Positions 33,741 to 43,265 are shown, counted from the stretch's first letter. The stretch: DNA of 48,967 nucleotides from Butyrivibrio sp. (GCA_023665525.1 JAMPDT010000005.1:1-48967), one strand, 5' to 3'. The notes: generated from the letters alone by a model not told the origin. Made by a program: numbers and translations.

Positions 33741-34417
33741 AGCCCGACATAGCCTATGAGGACGCCAATATAATCATATGCGTGAAGCCGCAGGGTATGC
33801 CCTCGCAGTCCGACCGAACGTTTGACGCGGACCTGCTGGGAGCGGTCAGGGCATATCAAATGGAGCGCGGGAAAACGGGCGACGCTTTTATTATCAACCG
33901 TTTGGATAAGCCCGTGGGCGGACTGGTGCTTTTTGCGCTGAACAAAAAAACCGCGTCCGCGCTCTCGGCAATGACGGGAGCGCATTCGATAGAGAAAAGC
34001 TATTACGCGGTTGTGTGCGGTGAAACGAAGCCGAAGGGCAGCTTTACCGATTGGCTTTTAAAGGAGCAAAAGGAGAACCTCTCCAAGGCTGTGCCCGAGG
34101 GAACGGCGGGTGCGAAAAAGGCGTCGCTCGCCTATGAAACGCTTGCGTCGCGGCGGCTTGAGGACGGCGTATGCTCGCTTGTCAGGATAAGGCTTTTTTC
34201 GGGGCGGCACCATCAGATAAGGGTGCAGTTTGCGGCTCACGGACATGCGCTTTACGGTGACGTTAAGTACAATCCCGTCTTTGCGGGGAGGCGGGGCGTG
34301 CTTCCCGCGCTTTTTGCCTATATGCTCTCGTTTAACAATCCGTTCGGCGCGGAGAGGATAAGCGTTGAGATAGAGCCGTCGGGCGGGATATGGCAGGAGT
34401 TTGAGGGCTTGTACTGA
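33737..34417 (+). CDS. RluA-family pseudouridine synthase
   Basis: This 226-aa enzyme converts uridine to pseudouridine in RNA. The catalytic block is NRLDKPVGGLVLFALNK, with the aspartate of RLD, and GRHHQIRVQFAAHGHALYGDVKY follows as the RluA motif III. There is no N-terminal S4 domain, so it belongs to the short RluA/TruC-like group; the target RNA is not known. The ATG overlaps the preceding stop (ATGA). A 56-nt gap leads to the next gene. Confidence 0.92.
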   Translation: MKPDIAYEDANIIICVKPQGMPSQSDRTFDADLLGAVRAYQMERGKTGDAFIINRLDKPVGGLVLFALNKKTASALSAMTGAHSIEKSYYAVVCGETKPKGSFTDWLLKEQKENLSKAVPEGTAGAKKASLAYETLASRRLEDGVCSLVRIRLFSGRHHQIRVQFAAHGHALYGDVKYNPVFAGRRGVLPALFAYMLSFNNPFGAERISVEIEPSGGIWQEFEGLY

Positions 34418-34473
34418 ATATTTTTATAAAAGCTGCGGATAATCTAAATAACTACTGTCTGCGGAGCGTGGTT

Positions 34474-35520
34474 ATGGATAAGTCGGCGGCATATAAATTA
34501 AAAATCGTGCTCGTTTATGCGGGTGTCACCGTTGGAGTGTGTTTGGCAATAAAATTTATTTTGCCGCTGGCGACTCCGTTTGTAATTGCCCTGCTGGTGG
34601 CTGTGGCGATAGACAGACCCGTTACGTTCCTCACCAAAAAAATACATCTCAAAAGAAACATAAGCTCGGCGCTGGTAATCGTGCTTTTTTTCGCCGTTAT
34701 CGGGGCGGCTCTGTTTTTCGGGGGCAGAGCGCTGATACGTCAGATAAACAGCTTTGCGGCTAATTTTGACAGCTACTTTAAAAGCTTCAGCAAATTTGTC
34801 GAGGGCTGCTGCGGCAACATTGATTCCTGCTTTCATCTCGGAAGCGGGACGAGCTATAAATTTGTGAACGAGCAGCTTACGAGAACCGTTGACAGCATAG
34901 CTCAAAAGGCGGGACCTGTCATTATGAACGGCTCAAAAAGCTTTATGGCATGGTTCACGCTGTTTTTTACGGCGTTCACCTTTTGCATTATGGCGACGGC
35001 TTTTTTCAGCAGGGATATGGAAAAAATGCGCTACACGGTCAGGGAATCCGTGTTCAGGCAGGAGCTGGCGTTTGTTACAGGGCATTTGAAAAATATTCTC
35101 GGCACATATCTGAGGACCCAGCTTTTGATAATGCTCCTGACCTGTATCATCTGCTTTGCGGGGCTTTACCTGCTCGGCAACCGATACGCGCTGCTGCTTG
35201 GTGTTCTTATAGGAATAATAGACGCGTTTCCCGTATTGGGCACGGGAACGGTTTTTCTGCCGTGGACGTTGGTGCTGCTGGTAATGGGGCGCTTTAAGAC
35301 TGCGGCGGCGATATTTGCGATATATCTGATCTGCTATTACACGAGGGCGTTTCTTGAGCCGAGGCTTATGGGGAATAAGCTGGAGATTTCGCCCATAATT
35401 ATGCTTGTGTCGCTGTACGCGGGGCTTTTGCTCTTTGGAATAAGCGGAGTTATTACGGGACCGATTGCGGCGCTTCTTATTAAGGAAATAGCCGCGGTGC
35501 TTGTTAAAAATATCGGCTGA
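34474..35520 (+). CDS. AI-2E family transporter (PF01594-type membrane protein)
   Basis: A polytopic membrane protein of 348 aa. Hydrophobic pairs at both ends flank a central amphipathic region, and the C-terminal half has GVLIGIIDAFPVLGTGTVFLPW and LEPRLMGNKLEISPIIMLVSLYAGLLLFGISGVITGPIAALL, which define the family (named after AI-2 exporters; others move Na+/H+ or sporulation factors such as YtvI). ATG 34474 is chosen over GTG 34468 because GGAG lies 7 nt upstream. Substrate unknown. It precedes an acyltransferase gene by 28 nt. Confidence 0.92.
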   Translation: MDKSAAYKLKIVLVYAGVTVGVCLAIKFILPLATPFVIALLVAVAIDRPVTFLTKKIHLKRNISSALVIVLFFAVIGAALFFGGRALIRQINSFAANFDSYFKSFSKFVEGCCGNIDSCFHLGSGTSYKFVNEQLTRTVDSIAQKAGPVIMNGSKSFMAWFTLFFTAFTFCIMATAFFSRDMEKMRYTVRESVFRQELAFVTGHLKNILGTYLRTQLLIMLLTCIICFAGLYLLGNRYALLLGVLIGIIDAFPVLGTGTVFLPWTLVLLVMGRFKTAAAIFAIYLICYYTRAFLEPRLMGNKLEISPIIMLVSLYAGLLLFGISGVITGPIAALLIKEIAAVLVKNIG

Positions 35521-35548
35521 GGCGTAATTTGGAGGAAAGTCAGGGAAA

Positions 35549-36955
35549 ATGGTATTCAGTTCGGGAGTATTTTTATTTATATTTCTGCCGATAGTGCTTT
35601 TGGCGCATACGCTGATTAAAAACAATTCTGTCCGCAACGGTCTGCTGATTGCCGCCAGTCTTGTTTTTTACGCATGGGGAGAGCCTGTGTACGTTCTGCT
35701 GCTGCTCGCCTCGGTAGGGGTCAATTATCTGTTCGGCAGCCTTTTGTCCTCGCGCAAAAGCAGGGGGCTTATGGCATTGGCGGCGGTCTTTAACCTGTCG
35801 CTGCTCGCCGTATTCAAATACGCGGGCTTTCTTGTTGAAACGCTTAACGGTCTGCCCTTTGTAAACCTTCCCGTTCCCGATATAACAATGCCGATCGGCA
35901 TATCCTTTTTCACCTTTCAGGCAATTTCATATGTGGCGGATACCTATCGTGCGGACGGCGGTGAGAAAACAAGCTTCGCAAGCGTGCTTTTGTACATATC
36001 GCTTTTCCCGCAGCTTATAGCGGGACCGATAGTAAAATACAACGGCGTTAAGGAGCAAATCGCAAAGCGGAGCGTCACCGCCGACAGGCTTGCGTCGGGC
36101 ATACGCCGTTTCGTTATCGGACTGTCCAAAAAAATGCTGCTTGCCAATCCAATAGGCTTTGCGGCGGACAGAATTTTTAAAATGGACGCGGCGGCGATCG
36201 ACACGCCCTTGGCGTGGCTGGGGGCGGTGTGCTATACCTTGCAGATTTATTTCGACTTTTCGGGATACAGCGATATGGCTGTGGGTCTGGGGAAATGCAT
36301 GGGCTTTGATTTTCCCGAGAATTTCGACTATCCCTATGCTGCGGCGGGAATCAGAAGCTTTTGGAGAAAATGGCATATGTCGCTTACGGGGTGGTTTCGG
36401 GAGTATCTGTATATTCCGCTCGGAGGCAACCGAAAGGGCAGGGGACGGCAGATATTGAACACGATGATCGTTTTCGTCTGTACGGGAATATGGCACGGCG
36501 CGAACCTGACCTTTATCCTGTGGGGCTTTTTGCACGGCGCGCTTATGTCGGTCGAAACGCTTCTCACACGCGGCGGCAAGCCCGCGGGCGGGATCCTAAA
36601 GCCGCTTAAATGGCTCTGTACCATGCTGTTTGTCATACTCGGCTTTGTCATATTTCGATCCGATACGGTGGGCGGCGCCTTTGCGTATATCGGCAGAATG
36701 TTCGCGTTCGTAAGGCTTGAAAGCGCCGACACTGTTCTGATGTCCTGCCTTACGCCCGTGTTTTTGCTTACGCTGTCTGCCGCGCTTATCGCCTGCTTCC
36801 CGATCGTGCCTCGGGCAGCCGGCGCGCTTAAGGGAAAACGCATCTACGGCGCGGCGTCCGCCGTCTGCTACGGGCTGACCTTCGCGCTGTATCTGCTGTG
36901 CGTAATGACGCTTGCCGCCGATTCGTACAATCCTTTCATATATTTCAGGTTCTAG
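35549..36955 (+). CDS. MBOAT-family O-acyltransferase (AlgI-like)
   Basis: This 468-aa polytopic enzyme moves acyl groups across the membrane for O-acetylation of surface polysaccharide. Conserved stretches are MPIGISFFTFQAISYVADTYR, FPQLIAGPIVKY, the YFDFSGYSDMAVGLGKCMGF loop, FWRKWHMSLTGWFREYLYIPLGGNR and TGIWHGANLTFILWGFLHG with the catalytic histidine. Length fits AlgI. It is followed 14 nt later by an AlgX/AlgJ-like gene, the standard partner. The polymer is not known and no glycan synthase is in the window. Confidence 0.95.
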   Translation: MVFSSGVFLFIFLPIVLLAHTLIKNNSVRNGLLIAASLVFYAWGEPVYVLLLLASVGVNYLFGSLLSSRKSRGLMALAAVFNLSLLAVFKYAGFLVETLNGLPFVNLPVPDITMPIGISFFTFQAISYVADTYRADGGEKTSFASVLLYISLFPQLIAGPIVKYNGVKEQIAKRSVTADRLASGIRRFVIGLSKKMLLANPIGFAADRIFKMDAAAIDTPLAWLGAVCYTLQIYFDFSGYSDMAVGLGKCMGFDFPENFDYPYAAAGIRSFWRKWHMSLTGWFREYLYIPLGGNRKGRGRQILNTMIVFVCTGIWHGANLTFILWGFLHGALMSVETLLTRGGKPAGGILKPLKWLCTMLFVILGFVIFRSDTVGGAFAYIGRMFAFVRLESADTVLMSCLTPVFLLTLSAALIACFPIVPRAAGALKGKRIYGAASAVCYGLTFALYLLCVMTLAADSYNPFIYFRF

Positions 36956-36969
36956 GAGGTGATGCGCAT

Positions 36970-38037
36970 ATGAAAAACAAAATCCTTAAAACCGTATATG
37001 CGGCGCTTTTCCTAGCGGCGTTCGCCTTTCCCGGCGTAATGTCCCTCGTTCAAAAAAAAGAGACTGTCGGCAACGAGGCTAAGGCGGAGCTTAAGGAGCT
37101 GAATTATCTGAATTTCGCGGAAAAATTCGACGCTTATTTTGCGGAAAGCTTCGGTCTGCGCAATTCGTTCGTAAATCTGAACAACAGGCTTAAGTACGCG
37201 CTTTTTAACGAGTCGGGGGAGAAGTCGGTGATTGCGGGAAGGGACGGCTGGCTTTTCTATGAAAGCGCGCTTCACGATTTTAACGGAGAGGATATGCTTT
37301 CCGATGAGGAGATAAACGCGATAGCGGATATGCTTAGGGATACGCAGGACTATGTGACGCGCTCGGGCGCGGAATTTGTTTTTGCAATCGCGCCCAACAA
37401 AATGGAGATTTACGGGGAAAATATGCCGTATTACTGCGTCGAAAGCACGGACGCGGGGAATTACGAGCGGCTTATGGAGGCGCTGGACGAGCGGGGAGTG
37501 AACCATACGGATTTGAAGTCGGTTCTCAGGGAGGCAAAGGAAGGCTCGGATACGCTCCTTTACCATAAGCTCGACTCCCACTGGAACAGCCTCGGCGCGT
37601 ATACGGCATACGCTTCGATTATGGAGCATACGGGCTTTGAGGCGGCGGATTACTCGCAAACCGCTTACAGCGTGCAGGATATATTCGACGGAGATTTGTA
37701 CGGAATGCTTTTTCCGAAAGGGGATAAAAAGGACGGGCAGATTGTTTTTGATACGGAGGAACGGTTTTACTATACCTCCAATTTCAGGGGAGCCGACGAT
37801 TTGCTGATAAGCACCGCCAACGACGGCGGCAGGGGGAGCCTGCTGATGTTTCGGGATTCCTTCGGAAACGCGCTGTATCCCTTTGCGGCGAACGATTTTG
37901 AGCGGGCGCGGTTCTCAAGGGCATTGCCCTATGATCTGACCGACGCCGGGGCGTATGATTTGGTGATAATCGAGATCGTGGAGCGGAATATAGGCAATCT
38001 TTTGGAGTATCCGCCCGTGCTTGAGGCGGCGGAGTAG
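36970..38037 (+). CDS. AlgX/AlgJ-like SGNH-type polysaccharide O-acetylation protein
   Basis: The 355-aa protein has an N-terminal membrane anchor (residues 7-24) and an external domain. Family hallmarks are FAESFGLRNSFVNLNNRLKYALF, GRDGWLFY, VFAIAPNKMEIYGENMP, the YHKLDSHWNSLGAY motif (DSHW, matching the DxHW catalytic pair) and a late FRDSFGNAL with the serine. With the MBOAT protein it would place acetyl groups on an exported polysaccharide. The start follows AGGAGG by 10 nt and sits just after the MBOAT stop. Confidence 0.9.
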   Translation: MKNKILKTVYAALFLAAFAFPGVMSLVQKKETVGNEAKAELKELNYLNFAEKFDAYFAESFGLRNSFVNLNNRLKYALFNESGEKSVIAGRDGWLFYESALHDFNGEDMLSDEEINAIADMLRDTQDYVTRSGAEFVFAIAPNKMEIYGENMPYYCVESTDAGNYERLMEALDERGVNHTDLKSVLREAKEGSDTLLYHKLDSHWNSLGAYTAYASIMEHTGFEAADYSQTAYSVQDIFDGDLYGMLFPKGDKKDGQIVFDTEERFYYTSNFRGADDLLISTANDGGRGSLLMFRDSFGNALYPFAANDFERARFSRALPYDLTDAGAYDLVIIEIVERNIGNLLEYPPVLEAAE

Positions 38038-38088
38038 AGCGGCGTAAGCGCGGGAGGCGGCTGTGAGGCGGCAAAAAATCAGATATGC

Positions 38089-38116
38089 TTGAAATATTGG
38101 TTTTTTTGTGTATAAT
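38089..38116 (+). promoter_or_regulatory. Promoter of the lipoprotein-transglutaminase-proS-cca group
   Basis: TTGAAA (38089-38094), a 16-nt spacer and TATAAT (38111-38116). The leader to the ATG at 38156 is about 33 nt. Three further genes follow with gaps of 24, 15 and 11 nt. Confidence 0.65.
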
Positions 38117-38155
38117 TAATGGAGTATCTACGATTTTGAGGGAGAATTTGGGAAA

Positions 38156-38650
38156 ATGAAAAGAACGGTCTGCATTATATGCTTATTGATGCTGTGCCTG
38201 ACGGGGTGCGGCGGTTCGGATTCCGGCTCTGCGGCTGAGAAGGATTTTAAAGCCGTTGTGAACGGAAGCGTCGAGATAGATTTGGGCAGGAGCGCGTCGG
38301 AGGTTATAAAAGCTCTCGGGGAGCCCGATAAATATGAGGAAGCGGCGAGCTGCTATTTCGACGGAATGGATAAGATATACAATTACGGCTCCTTTGAGAT
38401 AAGAACATATCCGAGCGGCGGGGAGGATATGGTTCAGGACGTCTGCATAATGGCGGCGGGCGATAAGGCGGCGGACTCCGATATTGCCGTCGGGAGCAGC
38501 CTTGACGAGGTTCTTGCGGCTTACGGAGAGGACTATACGCTTGTCGGTAAGATGTACAAATACTATTTCGACGAGACAAGGTACACTTATTTTTTTATAA
38601 TGGACGATGCCGTAAAATATTTCGGTTATGCGATAGATGTAAATAATTAA
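38156..38650 (+). CDS. Lipoprotein with internal duplication
   Basis: This 164-aa lipoprotein (lipobox LTGC, residues 15-18) carries two similar halves. The first has IDLGRSASEVIKALGEPDKY and the second IAVGSSLDEVLAAYGEDYTL; each is followed by aromatic beta strands. The pattern G.S..EV...GE recalls BamE/SmpA-like folds, but no firm assignment is possible. It is probably cell-surface. Its own promoter lies upstream and a transglutaminase lipoprotein gene follows 24 nt downstream. Confidence 0.82.
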   Translation: MKRTVCIICLLMLCLTGCGGSDSGSAAEKDFKAVVNGSVEIDLGRSASEVIKALGEPDKYEEAASCYFDGMDKIYNYGSFEIRTYPSGGEDMVQDVCIMAAGDKAADSDIAVGSSLDEVLAAYGEDYTLVGKMYKYYFDETRYTYFFIMDDAVKYFGYAIDVNN

Positions 38651-38674
38651 TAACAAACTGACAGGAGCATAAAT

Positions 38675-39493
38675 ATGAGAAAACACAACATTATTTTTTT
38701 ACTGATGTTGATTTGTTGCGCAGCGTTGTTCCTTTGCGGCTGCGGCGACAGCAGCAGTAAGAATCCGGGGTATACCTATTCGTATCCGACGGGAGGCACT
38801 CAGAAAAACGACGCGACGGGCGCGTCGGAACAGCCCTCGACGGTGGATACAGCCCAAAATCAGACTGCGGAGCTTGAGACTCCGACAGAGCCGCCTGTGA
38901 CGGAGCCGCCGACACAGCCGTACATAGGTCCGTGGACGCTTTTGTCGCAGGAAACGCTTACGCCGACACGCTCGGGCTATCCTGAGCTTGATACGCTGGT
39001 TGACGAGCTTATTGCCAAGGTGGTAACGGACGAAATGAATAATTACCAAAAGGTGTGGGCGCTCTACGAGTGGATGATAGACAATATTACTTACAGCAGG
39101 GGAATGGACGCGAATACGGGAGCGTACTCAAGCTCCGACCCCAATACGACGCCCAAGGAGGTGCTTTGGGCGACGGATCTGCTTAATTCGGGACAGGGCT
39201 GCTGCTACAATTATTCGTCGGCGTTCGTCTATATAATGCGTGCGCTGGGCTATGACGCGCATTTGGTTTCGGGAAACGTTCCGAAGTACGGCGGCGGCGA
39301 AACGCCCCATTGCTGGCTTTACGTTGTCCTTGACAACGGACAGCAGTACACCTTTGACCCGGATTTGGATATGAATTTTTATACGAGAGAGCTGGGCGAG
39401 GGCGCGGAGGCTCCCGCGAAGGACAGATTTTTCTGCGCGCCGATTGCGACGTATGAATATTTTTATACGCCCACGCTTTATCACACGAATTAA
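38675..39493 (+). CDS. Transglutaminase-like lipoprotein
   Basis: This 272-aa lipoprotein (lipobox LCGC, near residues 16-19) has a Thr/Pro-rich wall-spanning linker (TEPPVTEPPTQP..). A C-terminal transglutaminase-like domain carries the triad Cys in GQGCCYNYSSAFVYIMRALGY, His in ETPHCWLYVVL and Asp in YTFDPDLD. It may be a protease or crosslinking enzyme at the cell surface; substrate unknown. It lies 15 nt ahead of proS, an unrelated housekeeping gene. Confidence 0.88.
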   Translation: MRKHNIIFLLMLICCAALFLCGCGDSSSKNPGYTYSYPTGGTQKNDATGASEQPSTVDTAQNQTAELETPTEPPVTEPPTQPYIGPWTLLSQETLTPTRSGYPELDTLVDELIAKVVTDEMNNYQKVWALYEWMIDNITYSRGMDANTGAYSSSDPNTTPKEVLWATDLLNSGQGCCYNYSSAFVYIMRALGYDAHLVSGNVPKYGGGETPHCWLYVVLDNGQQYTFDPDLDMNFYTRELGEGAEAPAKDRFFCAPIATYEYFYTPTLYHTN

Positions 39494-39508
39494 TCGGAGG
39501 AAAATATA

Positions 39509-40948
39509 ATGGGAAACGACAAAAAGCTGGTAGAGGCGATCACCTCCATGGAGGAGGATTTCGCGCAGTGGTATACCGACGTGGTCAAAAAGGCGGAGCT
39601 GGTGCAGTATTCCAGCATAAAGGGCTGCATGATCATAAGGCCCAACGGCTACGCGATTTGGGAATGCATACAAAAGGAGCTTGACAGGCGCTTTAAGGAA
39701 ACGGGCGTGGAGAACGTGTACATGCCCATGTTTATTCCCGAAAGCCTTTTGCAGAAGGAAAAGGACCATGTGGAGGGCTTCGCGCCCGAGGTTGCGTGGG
39801 TAACTCAGGGAGGGCTTGAGCCGCTTCAGGAGAGGCTGTGCGTGCGCCCGACCTCCGAAACGCTTTTCTGCGACTTTTATAAGGACATAATCCAGTCGTA
39901 CAGGGATTTGCCCAAATGCTACAACCAGTGGTGCTCGGTCGTCAGATGGGAGAAAACCACGCGCCCGTTTTTGAGGTCGATGGAGTTTCTGTGGCAGGAG
40001 GGGCATACGGTCCACGCCACTGCCGAGGAGGCGGAGGAGAGAACAATACAGATGCTCAACGTGTACGCGGATTTCTGCGAGCAGGTTCTGGCGATTCCGA
40101 TGATTAAGGGGCGCAAGACGGACAAGGAAAAGTTCGCGGGAGCGCTTTCGACATATACCATTGAGGCGCTTATGCACGACGGAAAGGCGTTGCAGTCGGG
40201 AACGAGCCATAATTTCGGCGACGGCTTCGCAAGGGCGTTCGGCATTCAGTATACGGATAAGGAAAATAAGCTTCAGTACGCTTATCAGACCTCGTGGGGA
40301 CTTTCAACCCGCATAATCGGCGCGATAATAATGGTTCACGGCGATGACAGCGGTCTTGTGCTGCCGCCGAGGATCGCGCCCGTACAGGCAATGCTTGTGC
40401 CGATTGCACAGCACAAGGAGGGCGTGCTCGATGCCGCGTGCGGACTGCGCGACAGGCTTACAGACGCGGGCTTTAGGATCAGGCTTGACGATTCCGACAA
40501 GACGCCCGGCTGGAAGTTTGCGGAGCAGGAAATAAAGGGTATTCCCGTTCGTATCGAAATAGGGCCGAAGGATATTGAGGCGGATCGGGCTGTAATCGTA
40601 AGGCGCGACACAAGGGAGAAAGCAACCGTCGCCTTAGACGCGCTTGAAGCCGAGCTTGCGCGTATTCTTGAGGATATGCAGTCGGATATGCTTGAGCGCG
40701 CGAGAAAGCACCGCGACAGCCACACTTTTGAGGCGCGAAGCTATGAGGAATTTAAGGACACGATCGCGAACAGACCCGGCTTCGTAAGGGCTATGTGGTG
40801 CGGGGAGCAGGAATGCGAGCTTAAGATTAAAGAGGAAACCACGGCTACGAGCCGCTGTATGCCCTTTGAGCAGGAAAAAATAAGCGACGTGTGCGTATGC
40901 TGCGGAAAGCCTGCCAAGAAGCTTGTATACTGGGGCAAGGCATATTAG
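39509..40948 (+). CDS. proS: Prolyl-tRNA synthetase, short (archaeal/eukaryotic-like) form
   Basis: ProRS (479 aa) charges tRNA-Pro. It lacks the INS editing insert of the long bacterial form and has the C-terminal Zn-binding-like region [18 protein letters not shown], as in the archaeal-type enzymes found in many Clostridia. Class II motifs are visible: motif 2 [26 protein letters not shown] and motif 3 with the [28 protein letters not shown] stretch. GGAGG precedes the ATG. A cca gene follows 11 nt later, so translation-related genes are together. Confidence 0.97.
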   Translation: MGNDKKLVEAITSMEEDFAQWYTDVVKKAELVQYSSIKGCMIIRPNGYAIWECIQKELDRRFKETGVENVYMPMFIPESLLQKEKDHVEGFAPEVAWVTQGGLEPLQERLCVRPTSETLFCDFYKDIIQSYRDLPKCYNQWCSVVRWEKTTRPFLRSMEFLWQEGHTVHATAEEAEERTIQMLNVYADFCEQVLAIPMIKGRKTDKEKFAGALSTYTIEALMHDGKALQSGTSHNFGDGFARAFGIQYTDKENKLQYAYQTSWGLSTRIIGAIIMVHGDDSGLVLPPRIAPVQAMLVPIAQHKEGVLDAACGLRDRLTDAGFRIRLDDSDKTPGWKFAEQEIKGIPVRIEIGPKDIEADRAVIVRRDTREKATVALDALEAELARILEDMQSDMLERARKHRDSHTFEARSYEEFKDTIANRPGFVRAMWCGEQECELKIKEETTATSRCMPFEQEKISDVCVCCGKPAKKLVYWGKAY

Positions 40949-40959
40949 GATCGGATATT

Positions 40960-42186
40960 ATGAGAATTATTTTGCCCGACGACGTAAAAACCATCGTCAG
41001 CAGGTTAATTTCAAACGGTTACGAGGCTTATGCTGTCGGCGGCTGTGTCCGCGACAGCATTATTCGTCGTGAGCCCGGGGATTGGGACGTCACGACCTCG
41101 GCGCGCCCCGAGGAGGTAAAGCGGATTTTCGGGCGCACGATAGACACGGGAATCCGGCACGGTACGGTTACGGTTATGCTGCACGGCGCGGGCTACGAGG
41201 TCACGACTTACAGGCTCGACGGAGATTATGGGGACGGCAGGCACCCCGACAGCGTGGAATTTACCAAATCTCTTACCGAGGATCTGAAGCGCCGCGATTT
41301 TACGATAAACGCCATGGCTTATAACGACGGGGACGGGCTTGTGGACGAATTTGGCGGCAGGGAAGACTTGCGCGCGGGGATAATCCGCTGTGTGGGGAAT
41401 CCGTCGGAGCGCTTCGGCGAGGATGCTCTGAGAATGCTGCGTGCAATCAGGTTTTCGGCGCAGCTCGGCTTTGAGATAGAGAGCGGCACCGCCGACGCGA
41501 TAAGGGAGCTTGCGCCCGCCATTGCGAAGGTCAGCAGAGAACGGATCCATACGGAGTTCGGCAAAATTCTTTTGTCGCCGCACCCAGAATATATGGGAAA
41601 GCTTTGCGAGTACGGGCTTTCGCGCTATACCCTTCCCGAGCTTGACGGGCTTTCGGAGCGCGAAACGGCGCTTGAGCTTGTGAGGAGAGTTCCGCAAAAG
41701 CTTTTTTTCCGCTACGCGGCGCTTTTATATGGGCTTGGAGCGGACGGTGTGAGAAGCGCGCTTAAGAGCCTCAAGCTGGACAACCGCACCGCGGAGGGGG
41801 CGGCAAGGCTTTCGGGGCTTCACGGTATGGAGCCGGTATGCGGCGAAGCGCAGGTAAGGCGGCTTGCGAGCGGCTGCGGGGCGGACTGCTTTTCGGACGC
41901 GCTCGAATTTGAAGCCCGCTATTACGAGGTTACGGGGCAGAGCGCCTTGGCGGAGGCGGTCGAAAGGGAGCGCGCCGTTTTTAAGACGGTTACGGACAGA
42001 GGCGACTGCCTTGACATAAAAGCTCTGGCGATTGACGGGGCGGCGCTTATGGGCTGCGGAGTCGCGCCGGGCAGGGACGTGGGACGGCTTTTGAGAGAGG
42101 GGCTGGAGCTGGTGCTTGAGGATCCCGGGCTTAACACGAGGGAGCGGCTTTTGGAACGCTTGGGCTTAAAGCCCCTTGACGCTTAA
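40960..42186 (+). CDS. cca: CCA tRNA nucleotidyltransferase
   Basis: This 408-aa enzyme adds or repairs the 3' CCA of tRNAs. The catalytic motif is AYAVGGCVRDSIIRREPGDWDVTTSARPEEV with the acidic DWD pair; then RRDFTINAMAYN and GNPSERFGEDALRMLRAIRFSAQLGF, the class II head domain. The C-terminal part (RNA-binding body and tail) is GC-rich and shows no HD residues. ATG 40960 has AGGA nearby and lies just after proS. Normal length for clostridial CCA enzymes. Confidence 0.94.
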   Translation: MRIILPDDVKTIVSRLISNGYEAYAVGGCVRDSIIRREPGDWDVTTSARPEEVKRIFGRTIDTGIRHGTVTVMLHGAGYEVTTYRLDGDYGDGRHPDSVEFTKSLTEDLKRRDFTINAMAYNDGDGLVDEFGGREDLRAGIIRCVGNPSERFGEDALRMLRAIRFSAQLGFEIESGTADAIRELAPAIAKVSRERIHTEFGKILLSPHPEYMGKLCEYGLSRYTLPELDGLSERETALELVRRVPQKLFFRYAALLYGLGADGVRSALKSLKLDNRTAEGAARLSGLHGMEPVCGEAQVRRLASGCGADCFSDALEFEARYYEVTGQSALAEAVERERAVFKTVTDRGDCLDIKALAIDGAALMGCGVAPGRDVGRLLREGLELVLEDPGLNTRERLLERLGLKPLDA

Positions 42187-42211
42187 ATAAAACAGCCTCT
42201 CTATTTTACCC

Positions 42212-42240
42212 TCATAAAACATAAACTCAACTCATAAAAT
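42212..42240 (+). promoter_or_regulatory. Candidate sigma-E-like promoter of the CotS-type gene
   Basis: TCATAAAA (42212-42219) and CATAAAAT (42233-42240), separated by 13 nt, resemble the sporulation sigma-E boxes (TCATATTT and CATACAAT). The similarity of both boxes shows as a CTCATAAAA direct repeat 20 nt apart. This 116-nt AT-rich gap also holds a GCCTCT/AGAGGC pair (42195-42200 and 42259-42264). Confidence 0.35.
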
Positions 42241-42302
42241 TAGATAGTTTAGAAGCAAAGAGGCACATACGGTTTTAGCCGGAGCCGGAAGAGGATGGGT
42301 TT

Positions 42303-43265
42303 ATGGCAGATAAGGGTTTGGAAGTACTTGAAAAATATGATTTTGAGGTTTCGCAGACTGCGCGGGGGCGCGGCGTGCTGATTTTATATACCGACAAGGG
42401 ACTTAAGGCGGTTAAGGCGTATTCGGGCAGCGGAAAGCATATTTTGTGGACGGCGGGGGTACTCGACGCGGTGAACCGCTCGGGCGTCGTCGCGGTGGAC
42501 GCTTATGTGCCGAATACCGAGGGCGGCTACATAACCTCGGGCGCGGACGGAACGGGCTATGTGGTCAAGGAGTGGTACGAGGCAAGGGACTGCGACGTGA
42601 AAAGCTACGGCGACTGCCTTTACGCGGTCAGGGTGCTTGCGCTTTTGCACAACGAGCTTAATAAAAACTGCCCGAAGCAGCTCGAGTACCGCGCGCGGAG
42701 CCTTGAGCTTGATATGGAGAAGCACAACAACGAGCTTCTGCGCGTAAAAAAATATCTTTTCCGCCGCAATAACAGAAGCGATTTCGAGCTTTTGGCGGCG
42801 GGCTGCTGCGACGCGTTCTACGACGAGGGAGCCGCCGCCGCCCGTAAAATGAAGGCGTTCGCGGAGACGGGCAGGGGCGCTAAGGGGCTTTGCCACGGCA
42901 GCTACAATTATCACAGCATTTGCTTTGGCTATAAGCTTCCTGTGGTAATCGGCTTTGAAAAAATGAACTACAATTATTTGATGTCGGATTTATACGGCAT
43001 AATCCGCAAAATAATGGAAAAATACGACTGGGACATAAAGCTCGGCTACCGCCTGATTGACGAGTACGACAGGCACAAGGGGATCGGGGCGGAGGATTTG
43101 GAGCTTTTGTCGGTTATGTTCGGTTATCCCGAGAAATTTTGGAAAATTATGAACGCGTACTATAATTCGGGCAAGGCTTGGATCCCTGCCAAAAGCTGCG
43201 ACAAGCTGAAAAAAGTTATCGCCCAAAACGCCAAAAGACTGGAATTTATTAGGACTATGAGTTAA
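42303..43265 (+). CDS. CotS-family spore coat protein
   Basis: The 320-aa protein has the kinase-like (APH) fold of CotS/YutH/YtaA spore proteins: VLILYTDKGLKAVKAYSGSGKHILWTAGVLDAVNRSG, GYVVKEWYEARDCDVKS, LHNEL and the catalytic-loop-like LCHGSYNYHSICF region in place of 'HGDLH..N'. The usual kinase aspartate appears replaced, so catalysis is doubtful. It marks the organism as a spore former. A sigma-E-like promoter may precede it. The next gene begins about 60 nt downstream. Confidence 0.85.
   Translation: MADKGLEVLEKYDFEVSQTARGRGVLILYTDKGLKAVKAYSGSGKHILWTAGVLDAVNRSGVVAVDAYVPNTEGGYITSGADGTGYVVKEWYEARDCDVKSYGDCLYAVRVLALLHNELNKNCPKQLEYRARSLELDMEKHNNELLRVKKYLFRRNNRSDFELLAAGCCDAFYDEGAAAARKMKAFAETGRGAKGLCHGSYNYHSICFGYKLPVVIGFEKMNYNYLMSDLYGIIRKIMEKYDWDIKLGYRLIDEYDRHKGIGAEDLELLSVMFGYPEKFWKIMNAYYNSGKAWIPAKSCDKLKKVIAQNAKRLEFIRTMS

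Noticed and set aside
39128..40210. A 360-codon minus-strand frame opposite the transglutaminase and proS genes
   Set aside because: It spans two real genes on the other strand, with no ribosome-binding site or recognisable domain.
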